Of a stretch of DNA of 64,000 nt, positions 12,301-22,380 are shown piece by piece. Position numbers and translations under genes: made by a program. Within the stretch, counting starts at the first letter, position 1, and the number at the start of each line of letters is the position of its first letter. Source of the DNA: Anoplopoma fimbria (taxonomy: Eukaryota > Chordata > Actinopteri > Perciformes > Anoplopomatidae). The notes under the pieces were generated by a model. It saw only the letters and a program-made list of their open reading frames with translations, did not search any database and was not told where the DNA came from. The stretch covers positions 23,429,228 through 23,493,227 of the forward strand of contig NC_072459.1 of assembly GCF_027596085.1 (NCBI RefSeq), written 5' to 3'.

Positions 12301-15300
12301 TGCTGCTGCATCGGACGACTGGCCCCAAGTAGCCGTACCATTATCCACGGATTGGGCACCTCCTCCCCACATGCCTGGACATCGAGATTGATGGCAGAGG
12401 AAAGAAAATTAGCAATACTCGACATGAACACTTCAAATGCCGATCTAGTTTGGTTGTGTTTAGCCAAATGCACACTTAGTTATAATGGTACAACTTCTAC
12501 TTACCCACTGCAGCATTGCCAGGGTTTGTGTCCCTGCTGTGTTGCATCGTCTGCTGCCTTCTAGGTGGTTGTTGGATGGATGGTGGCGGGGCCTGCTGAC
12601 CGTGGCTTTGGCCAGGCGTGGCATTCTTTTTGTCCCACAAGTTCAGATTCTTGCTTTTATAGCGGGTTGGGTCTCCCCAGGCTGAAGTGCCATCATCGAT
12701 TTCCATTTTGCGACTGATGGACTGAGGTGATGGTTCCTCCCAGCCACTGGGCTCCAGGGAGTCCCCCCCGCCCCCGGGGATTTGGGGGATAGGGCCGGAG
12801 CTCCAGCCCGGGCTTTGGTTCTGATTCTTGGATGGTGGACCTCCACCTCCAACGTTAGACCGGCTGTTCCACCCTCCTTGAATGGGACCTCCTTGTGGTT
12901 GCTGGCCCTGTGATTGGTGCTGCTGTTGATTTGGGGCTTTCATTGGTGCCACTTGGCTGTTTGGTATCTGTGCTGCTGCTGCTGTGTGGGGCTTCGAACT
13001 CCCCCAGTCCTGGTGGGATTTGCCTCCACCCATATCGCCCCCTCCCCAACCTCCTCGCTGTGCTCCCCCTTCATCCGAATGACCCCAGGAAGATCCCTTC
13101 TCATCAGAGTTGCTGCCACCTCTGCTTCGTCCATCTCCTCGTCCATCTCCCCGCCCATCTCCAGGTATAGAGTCCCTCTGTCCCCTGTCTCCTCCCCAAC
13201 CACCTGCTTCCCCTCTTCCAGTCCCCTTCCATCCCCCTGTCCCTTTACCCTCTGGACCATCTGCCCACCCACTACCCTGTTCTCCAAAGTCTCTCCAGTT
13301 CCCCCCTCCTCCTCCTCCTCTGTGATCACCCCATTTTTTCTCTTCAGTCCCCCATCCTTTGCCCTGGTTTTCAGGTGGGAGATCACCCCAGCCTCCAGCT
13401 GCCTTGCCCTTGTTGCCCTCCATATCTTCTTCTGGCTTTCCTGGCTTCCTTATAGTGCTGCCGTGCACGTGAGGACCACATGATGACTGTGTAGTACCAC
13501 CATCCCAGCCATCCCTCGCCGTAACAGGGCCAGAGTTCAGGCTGGTCGTGTGACTGCCAATAGATGGATCATTAGTTATTGAACTGGTGTTAGATGGGTA
13601 CCCAGGGCCGCGACTAGTGGTAGTGTTCATGGTTGCTGATGAGAATGCAGAGGAAGATGAAGTGCTTCTTTCATTTCTGTTTTTTACTCCTGTTTTGGTA
13701 TCCAGGTCCCAGGCAACATTCTGTCGAATCTGGGTCTGCCCCCAGCCCGTGTTGGACAGAACCCTGGGGTCTAGGTCGGATCGATTGAGCATGCTGAGTA
13801 AGGCCCCCTCAGCATTGGAGGTCTGGTCAGAAGATTTGTTTACAGACAAGGCTCTCTCCTGCTTACATCCATTATCACTCCCTCCTTCACCACTTCCAGC
13901 TATGGACCCTCCTCCACTAGAGGACGAAGGTGCTCCAGCTGCAGTGCCTCCACCCTGCTCTCCTCCTCCTTCTCCCCACCCCCCAACTGTCCCATCCCCA
14001 CTTTCCACCCCTTTCTGATTGTCCCAAGCTTTTGTCATAGTGTCAAACTTTGGTGAGGCAGAGTCCTGCAAAACGCTGCCGCCAATACCTCCACTTCCTT
14101 TACTTCCTCCACTACTGCTGCTGTTGCTGCTGCCCCCATCTCCTCCTCTTCCACTTCCTATTGCTAAGTTACTCGAACTTACACCTCCCGCTGTGCCACC
14201 CCAATTTGCGTCTGAAGTGCCTCCTTCCCATGCTCCCTGAGATACCACTGGGGTATTTGAGCTACCATCATTTCCCCTACCCCACCCTGTCTTGTCACCT
14301 TGGCCTCCAAAGCCCCACACACTCCCTTCCTGCCCCTGGGCTCCAGTCCCTCCCCCACCCCACCCATCTACCTGTGAGGCACCCGTACACGGGTCAGAGG
14401 ACACTGGAGGCATGGACCTCCAAGAAGAAGAGGCAGCAGAGGAGGAAGACGAAGAGCCAGAAAGATTACCACCCGCTTCTCCATCAACACTAGCAAGCCC
14501 AAAGCCCCCCTCAACGCCACCTTCTTGATTTGGTCCTGCTCCTCTTTCTCCCCCGCCTGAACCCAACTCTGGCCCTAGGTTTCCAAAGTGCTGCTGCTGT
14601 TCTCCACCCCGTGCTCCCACAGCCGTCTCAGTGTGCTGCTGCTGGAGACAAGTTTGATTCACAGATGAAAGAGAGTGAGTGGTGATGAGCGTAGTGCTGG
14701 CAGAGAACGAGGAAGCTGAAGTAATGGACGAGTGTAGTGGAAGGCCGTCGCTAGCCGAAGATGATGTCCCACCCTGCACCAGGGCGGGCCAGGCGGAGGG
14801 GTTCACGTTGGGGTTGAAATTGGCACCAGGGACACTGCTGCTGCTGCCACCCACAGGGCTCTCCTGAGGCCCAGGAAGAAGATGGGAGACTTTGGAATTG
14901 TAAAATGCTGCTGATCCCAGCCCTGCCTCCACCTGAGAGGGGGTGGAAGAGCCCCACACACCACCACTTGACTGAACACATTCATTAAGTGAGGAAGAGG
15001 AAGAAAGAGGAGAAGAACGAGGTGAGGAAGGATTGTCCATGTTCCCTGCTCCTCCTCCTACTGCTGCTGCTCCTCCCTTCTGCTGGATGTTTCTCTCACT
15101 CCATGAGGCACTACTGTAGTTGTTGTTACCAGGGCAGTCTTGCTCCTGCACCCCTCCTCCTCCTCCAGCCCGGTCAGAACTCAATTTGGCCCCTCCTAGG
15201 ATGCTAGGCCAATCCCCCAGGTCCGTCCCATCCACAATCACCTTCCCGCAGCCCTGAGAAGAGGACTGGCTGCCAGAGCCTGCCCCCCATGTGGAATTTG

Positions 15301-16720
15301 CATAAGTTGAAGTAGTAGTAGTAGAAGAAGACGACAGAGCAGCAACACATAATGACGATGAGGAGGAGTTGGGGGGTGAGGTGGAGGATGAACCCAGGTT
15401 GGAATCTATATGGACAAAAATGTGGTAATTCATTGACAATTTCAGCATTGACAATAGTAACTAATGATACAGTGGGGTTTCTAAACATACAAGGTGTCAA
15501 GGTACATTCGTTATCATTGGACAACAGGTTTGGGTGACAAAATGCAATTTGTAGCAGTTTGTAACTTCTGTATTCAGTGTACTACATATTAAAGTTTTTT
15601 TTGCTCCAAGATGTTAACCCACCTGTGCCTCCAGCTGTGTTTGCATTGGGGTCATCTGCTCCCTGTGAGGAAAGAGATGGGCCGGCTGCCCAGCCACTGC
15701 CTCCTCCAGCCCCTCCTGCACCCTCTTCCCCTCCGCCTCCCCCCAGCAGCATGGAGGACAGCGGTGGCTGGCCCCTCTTCAGTAGCACTTTATGGTCCTG
15801 CTGGCAGCGAAATCTTGGTGGAACCTCTCTGGACATGTATCGCTGCTGCTGGGAGGTCTGGCTTCCAGAGGGAGCGGAGGAGGGCTGTCCGTTGGCCACA
15901 GCAGTCCGCTGCTTTGCATTGTTCCCGCCACCAGGAGGAACTTGTGCAGAAACCCCGGCTGCAGCAGGACTGGGGGACGAGGGGGCAACAGGGCCAGGGC
16001 TGGGGGACACTGAGCCTGGGGTGGCAAGCGGCTGGGAACAGGAGGGCTTGACTGATTCTGGCACTAAAAAAAACATTGAATGAAAAGGTGTGAACCACTG
16101 GTAGACTTGAGAATGATAAGAAGAGAAAGACAGTTTGGGTGTATTTCTGAGATACAGGTACGTTAAGCTTCTCTACAGCTAACCGTTTAAGAAAATGCTT
16201 CATGGTCATCACAATACATTAAAGTTATCATAAGAATAGGGAACTGCTGATTAAAGCATAGTTAATGACAAGGCATAGGAATCATATCACTAACATGATA
16301 ATATGGAATATTTAGTGATTAAAAGAAGACATGTCTGATGATGAAGAAAAAAAAGAAAAGAAACAAACAAACCTTTGATTTTCTGTTCTGGCACCTAAAA
16401 CAGAAAGAATACGCGTGTCAGATATAAGGCAGGAGATAATTTGTCAGTGGAAAATTGATTTTAAAAAGTGTAATCTTGCTAGGCTTTAGTATTTAGGCAA
16501 ACATTAAGAATACTGCTTTAAGCTACCTAATTAAATATTCCAATTCAGCCTAAACAATTCTGGCCACGTAAGTGGTTATGACGTGAAAGCAGGAATTCTC
16601 CACAGATTCTCTGCAAAGCATGGAGGCAAAGTCAGCTGTGAATATTTTGGTGAACATGTTTACCTTCTGAGAGGCTTCCCTTTTCTTTTTATCTTCTTTC
16701 TTCTTTTTCTTGTCTTCCAT
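4900..16720 (-). CDS. tnrc6b: Trinucleotide repeat-containing adaptor 6B (GW182 family), 20 coding exons
   Basis: Scaffold of miRNA silencing: GW repeats bind Argonaute and the C-terminal half recruits PABP and CCR4-NOT in P-bodies. Exons (minus): 16664-16720, 16373-16394, 15623-16063, 12505-15405, 12229-12374, 11818-12008, 11587-11649, 11217-11375, 10854-10991, 9867-10061, 9226-9342, 8903-9107, 8239-8391, 7916-8083, 7449-7595, 7146-7238, 6768-6982, 6441-6511, 5567-5706, 4900-5473. All have AG/GT borders and matching phases, except two single-base breaks (12257-12260 and 6884-6888). Corrected length is about 2065 aa; human TNRC6B is about 1833. Diagnostic motifs: [66 protein letters not shown], an RRM from [11 protein letters not shown] to the ILAEF strand, and the C-terminus [14 protein letters not shown]. 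These favour TNRC6B over A or C. The 2.9-kb exon is rich in Ser, Gly and Trp-Gly. The start is ATG 16718-16720 because an in-frame TAG lies two codons upstream. Confidence 0.93.
9291..9319 (-). repeat. tnrc6b: CAG repeat coding for polyglutamine in tnrc6b
   Basis: Within the exon 9226-9342 a nearly pure CAG run, extended by CAA codons, encodes eleven consecutive Gln after ACQLLL. A Gln tract at this position is also present in mammalian TNRC6B, so this is a normal family feature whose length is likely polymorphic. Confidence 0.9.
9498..9799. mobile_element. hAT-like non-autonomous element (MITE) in a tnrc6b intron
   Basis: About 300 bp bounded by 12-bp inverted ends, GTAGGGCTGCAA on the left and (inverted) GTAGAGCTGCAA on the right, with one mismatch. 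The interior has motifs I know from a widespread fish repeat (AAAATGTCAGAAAATGGTTG, TTAAGAAGCTAGAATCAGAG, CGATTAATC-type ends). The flanking 8 bp match only partly, so the target duplication is decayed. Assignment to hAT rests on the TIR style only. Confidence 0.65.
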
Positions 16721-17386
16721 GAACTACTGCTCCCTTTCCTGATTCTCCTGTCTGTGGAGAAAATGTACACATTCAATTATTTATGTTGCATCTCAAGGCA
16801 CACTGAAAGTAATTTAATACTCACTAAAGCATACCTCTTTACACACAGACTTTGACTTAAAATGGATAATATGTATTGCATCAGATCACTTCCAGGTATT
16901 CTACGACTCAGTCAATTTTGTAAGGACAGTAATGTTAGCAGGGTTAGACAGCTTGAAAACAGCCCTTGAGAGCCAAGCGTCTCATTGCATAATTCATTAA
17001 CCAGCAAACAATTGCAATTCCACCAAACACACAGACAACACAGGCTTCGGCCAAACAAACAAGCGACTTCAAACTCTCAAACATTCCTCGAAAAGTCAAG
17101 TTCTTCAATATTACTGCAGAGCCTGTAATGGCAGCATGATGCTAGCTTTAACGTGAGTAGAGTTACGTGACTCCAGCTGGCCAGTGTTATGAAAATATGC
17201 TCTAGCTGACTCCACACTTGCTTCCCAACCTGCCAAAAGTAAACCTCTGCCATTTGAAAAACACCCAACTCACAGCTAAAACATGGGAGCCCTGTTTTGT
17301 GGAAAACAAAACATACCACCGTAGGTTAACAAAACACATCGCAGACACCAGAGAGCTGTAAACACGACTGGGCCCCGGGTGCCTGC

Positions 17387-17571
17387 TAGCTAGCTAGCTA
17401 AGCTGCACTTCATTAGCATCATGTAGCTAGCTAGCTAAGCTGCACTTCGTTAGCATCATGTAGCTAGTGAGCTAAGCTGCACTTCTTTAGCATCATGTAG
17501 CTAGCTAGCTAAGCTGCACTTCGTTAGCATCATGTAGCTAGTGAGCTAAGCTGCACTTCATTAGCATCATG
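17387..17571. repeat. Five-copy 37-bp tandem repeat in tnrc6b intron 1
   Basis: Exactly five 37-bp units, each of the form TAGCTAGCTAGCTAAGCTGC followed by ACTTCRTTAGCATCATG. Units 3 and 5 share GTGAGC in place of the second GCTAGC, and the base before TTAGC varies between A, G and T. The array lies between the candidate first exon and the first coding exon. Confidence 0.93.
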
Positions 17572-18109
17572 TCACACAGCGCTAATGAGAGCTAACAGGA
17601 CGACGTTAACCCTTCACGGGGTCCTCTCTATGTGCACAAGGTGTCCATCCACAGTCATGTGATGTGTGGTTACCCACACACGGCGGTTGTTGTGCAGCTG
17701 CATTAGGAGTAAACAGTCTGGATTCCGTGGAAATAACAGGCCAGGAAGGAAAAGAACTACTAGAGAAGAAGAGCTTCAGTCGGCCGAGCCAGTCGACTCT
17801 TAAGCAGAACCCAGAAGGCTGACTGTCCCGGAGCAAAGTGTCTCTGTCCACACTCCCCTCCGGCGTTACGCACTTCACTACGGACACCACGCACCTCATA
17901 TAACCCCGTGTTTTGAACAACAGTGCATTTCATGTACAAAAAAAAATGTTCCCGTTATAATTCGTAACTTCACAACGGGAACACCTCAGTCCTGACTAGT
18001 CGGAGACCAGACTGCTAGCAGGCGGGTCGGTCAGTCCGTAGCGGTCGACAGGGCCAAATAAACGACGCTTCAGTGACGTTTCTCCAGCACAGCGAGGCAT
18101 AGTGGAGGC

Positions 18110-18227
<118 letters not shown>

Positions 18228-18265
18228 AACCACCAAAGCCCACCACGTTCCTGTTGAATACTCAC

Positions 18266-18650
18266 CTCGGGAATCACATCGGACATAAAGTGCTTCTGTG
18301 CAGAAATGCTTGCAGACCTACCGCTAGCAGGCTAGCACGGTAGCTAGCCTAGCGAGCTAGCTCTTCGAGGCGTTCGAGGCTAAGTTGAATAAGAAATGAC
18401 ATCACCGAAAGGCGAAACGTTAATCGTAGAAAAAAATGAGGAAAGGCGATTATCCTTCTCAAGCGACTGTAGTTCTCAAGGTGTAAACAAAACACGCATA
18501 ACCCCTCGCTGACTGTCGGACGCTGTGTGATCGGTTAGTTTACTATCGGCCATTTTGCTTCTGTGTGGAGGTTTCTCCAGCATATGATATCACCAGGCTG
18601 GTTGTTGATCAGAGGAGCGCAGCGAGTACCAGCGCCGTCCACCAGGGGGC
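18266..18650 (-). promoter_or_regulatory. tnrc6b: tnrc6b promoter and candidate first exon
   Basis: CpG-enriched sequence upstream of the gene. A good minus-strand 5' splice site (CCCGAG followed by GTGAGT) ends a candidate first exon at 18266. An ATG seven codons before it would read MSDVIPE but meets the in-frame TAG of the next exon, so I treat this exon as leader. A YY1-type GGCCATTTTG lies at 18548-18557, a motif often found near starts of housekeeping genes. The transcription start itself is not resolved. Confidence 0.55.
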
Positions 18651-19250
18651 GGCGCTAGAAACATGACGTCATACACGTCTGTGACTATAATACCTGCGTA
18701 ATGCTGTGATTGTGATTGTTCACTCTGTGGTGCAATTTTAAAAGCTCCATTTTGAACACAATGAGTCTTTTACATGTTTTTTTTCTATGTATTCCCTGTA
18801 TGAATATTTATAATTGTGGGAACTGTTTTGGATTTGATTTATGAGAAGCACTGTAATGTATTAGTGTTTTTCATAACACACAATTGAAAATCAGTTTGTG
18901 ATTGCCCAAACAGCTTTTTTTTAAGAGTTTATAAGACTTTGTTTGTAAAGTACATTGTATTTAAACTTTGCCCCTGTGACACAGAGTTTTCGTCAGTATA
19001 AATGTGAAAATATAGTGCTCCCTACCTGTACAGGGAATTAATTTAAAAAAAAAAATAGTCAAGGTAGATAAGTGGAATTGTTTTTGTTTTAAATTACTTG
19101 GTATATTTTATGTGTTTCAGATTATCAGTAGTCTATTATTTCGTCACAGAATGTACTGCACTGCTACAATGATGTAATATTTCAATAATAACATCAACAA
19201 TTAGATCAAGTCTGTTGTATAATTGAACATAAAAGACATCAATTATTTTC
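18651..19250. other. Intergenic spacer between card10 3' end and tnrc6b promoter
   Basis: About 600 bp of AT-rich sequence. No ORF or repeat was recognised. Confidence 0.6.
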
Positions 19251-19938
19251 ATATACATTTATTTTTGCAGTACAAAACAAGGCCATTTTGTCCAAGTGAA
19301 CTACAGCTTCTTTAGTAGAGTGGAGTGTAAATACAAAATGCAGCGCTTGCTGACTTCCAGTCATACACATCACACCTAAAAATGGCCTCAAATTTAGTTT
19401 TTCTCGTTAAAATCTGTTTATATAATTACAGTTATGTCAATGTGATACTTTTAAGTGTGACCTGTTTAATTGGTTTACATCTCCAACATTATGTCGGCCC
19501 TAAAAGAACACAGCATTTACTCCAAATACAGAACTTGAATAAGAAGATTAGCACCGTCCACTATTCCCCTACTTACAACATACTACAATCCCCTTCACCT
19601 ATTTTATCCTTCTTTGTGCCCTCACAGCTTACATTTCCACTCACAATATAACTGAATACCCAGTGACCAAAATGCCTTAAAAATGGCCCCCTTGTGCAAG
19701 TTATGTAATACGACTGTCTGAATAGAAAAAAGTAACAAGGCATAATTCCTGTTGATAAAAACAACTAGCTACAGAGTTATATTTTTACATTTTTTTTCCC
19801 AATCTCCCACTGTAACAAGTCCAGCTTGGCTACATAGATGAGAATTATTTAGATTCGAGAATTTGAATTCTGGATTCAAAGCCAAGAGATTCTATGTTGT
19901 AGTTTGTATAATGAAATGAAATATTCAGTTTCTCCCAT
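19250..19938 (-). other. card10: card10 3' UTR (inferred)
   Basis: Follows the stop codon at 19939-19941. A minus-strand AATAAA at 19258-19263 is a plausible poly(A) signal, giving a UTR of about 0.7 kb. Confidence 0.6.
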
Positions 19939-22304
19939 CTACTGCAGCCTATCCAGTTCGATCCATGCCACTGTCCTCTGCTGGCTGTTGATGGCATTAC
20001 GTATGGCTGCCATCAGCTCACCAGTACAGCTCCATGCACTGGGCTCCAGGGTGTAGTGGAGCAGGGGCAGTGACTCCAGCTGCAGCTCCTCTGCGAGGCA
20101 CACCTCCTCCATTAGTCTGTCCTCCCCACACCGTGGAAAAAACTTCCTATTTCAAGTGTCATATGCAGCAAGTTAGTGGAAAAACTTTGGGTTCTTAAAA
20201 AAACAAAACTTATTGTATATCTGTATTGTAAGAAAATACCACACAAAATGCCATTACAAAATGCTTATTTACCCTACAATGTGAATGGTGTGAAGTTCGG
20301 GTGAACCTGTACGAGCCTGATGGATGTACCATCATGCTGCTTTGATCTGACACGTACTTACACTGAATTTACTGTACTTGCCAAGCAAATAAGTGCGCAC
20401 TCACCTCAGCTTCTTGTGCTTTTTGTTTTTAGGGCGGATATGGATGACGATAGGGTACACCTTCTGTCTCAATAAGCCCTCAACACTGGAAAGCCCCAGC
20501 TCCAGCAGACAGTGCTTGTCCTGAGACAAAGAGGGAGATTTGGATAATGCATGACATCGAACATTCGTTATCATTAGCAAAATGAAACACTCTTCTTACT
20601 TTGCATTGAGATTAATTCAACCATTTTTTTTTAATTACCTGGCTGATGACGTCCTGTATTGACTGCAGCCGTATTCCCAGAGCCGTCTCCGGACTGCAGG
20701 GATCCAACAGGAACACTCTCTTGTCTCGTCTCTCTAAAGCCTGGATCGGCTCTGTAAACCACAGGAAACATAAGAAAAAGGGAAAACTGTGAGGAATTAT
20801 CAACCTTTTTGTTCTGCAAGTCTATCATTGTTTGGGACGTGAATAAGTGTGTGTGCTGTGCGCATACCTGGTGGGCAGGTGTCAAAGTTCAAACCAGACT
20901 CTGCTGGTTGCAGCAGCCTCTCTATGAGACCACGGGAGAGAATAGAGGGGGAGAAGATGACCGCCCGCTTAGTCTGAACCTGCACCGGCTGCACTAAACT
21001 GTACGGGATCAAGTGCTCCTCATGACCTGAGGGGACAGGCACACATGAAGGTAACATTAATGCACAGCTTGTAAAAAAAAAAAAAAAAAAAAGAAAGTGT
21101 TACTGAAAAAAGAAAACAAATGTATCACATAGATTTGGTGTTGCATTCTATGAACACTGTGGCTGTATCTTACGTTTGTTGAGTGTGTAAAGGACCTGCT
21201 GTGTGGAACTAATCCCACGGCAACTGGGGTCCACTGCCTTGACCAGTCGCACACGTCCAGATGCTTTCTTCAAGAACTACATGTCGGAAAATGGAGAAAA
21301 ATAAACATCTGGTAGTCGTGTGTAGCCAGTTATGTAACAGTTTGGTTTAGCACAGTGACTGAAGAGGAACCTGCTGTTCATGTCATTTCAATATGAGCAG
21401 ACTGACCTTCCTCTTGAAGTCCTTTTGCTCCATGGCCATTTTTCGTAGCCTAACAAGTAACAACTGTTGTGCCCTGAGATGGAAAATATATATTGGTCAT
21501 CTACACTCTAAGTCTGGCGTAATTAAGAGGGCGGTACTTACAGTGTAATATAATACTACTGTAAAATTCTCAATAGCCAGAATAAAAATGAAGTTGCAGA
21601 CAAAAATCAAGGTCAAACTGGCGTACCTGTTGTAGTTGGGCATGGTTCCCGCCTGCAGGGGCTTAGCTGTGTTTAGGTCCACCAGGGAACAGTGCCAATT
21701 GTATTTTCCATTGTATTTTGTGTCTGTGACATGTATAATGTCATCACAGGACACTCCCAGAGACGGCGGGTCACCGTGAGGCTCCATGCTGAGATTGACA
21801 CGCACATAGAAGGAGTCAGCCCCCATAAAAGTAGGCAACGAGAGCTGGGAGGACAGCTTGGAGTATGCTGGGGACAGGAAACAGAAGGGGGGGGGGCTTA
21901 GTCTCATCTGTCTGTGATATGAATGAACAGTTGTTTCAAGAATACCGTATTACTGTTTTTACGTTAAATCTCCTACAAAAAACGGACTCACCCTCTGGGT
22001 TGCTCCGGTGTTTGAGCGTTGAAGGCTCAGCCCACCACTGCAGAGAAAAGTGGGCTACCTCAGCAGTGCACTGGCCCAGCAGCACACTGCCCCCGCCAAA
22101 CAGAACCTTCTCCAGCTGGACAACATAAAGTGAAATGTGCACGTTCAATCAAAGAGCTTGTTTATAAAAATCAACATTTGTAGGCAAATCTGTAATGTGC
22201 ATTTGTCCCAAAAATACATATATAAGCAATATATGAAGCCCTCTTTCTCTTTATGAAGCATGTATATACACACAATGCTCACACATGATTTATGCACTAT
22301 ACAG

Positions 22305-22380
<76 letters not shown>

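Noticed and set aside
12914..14528. Plus-strand Pro/Ser-rich frames
   Set aside because: Shadows of the large Ser/Gly exon of tnrc6b on the minus strand.
18241..18286. MSDVIPE as the tnrc6b N-terminus
   Set aside because: Spliced to the next exon, both possible acceptor positions lead to early stops, so the exon is taken as leader.
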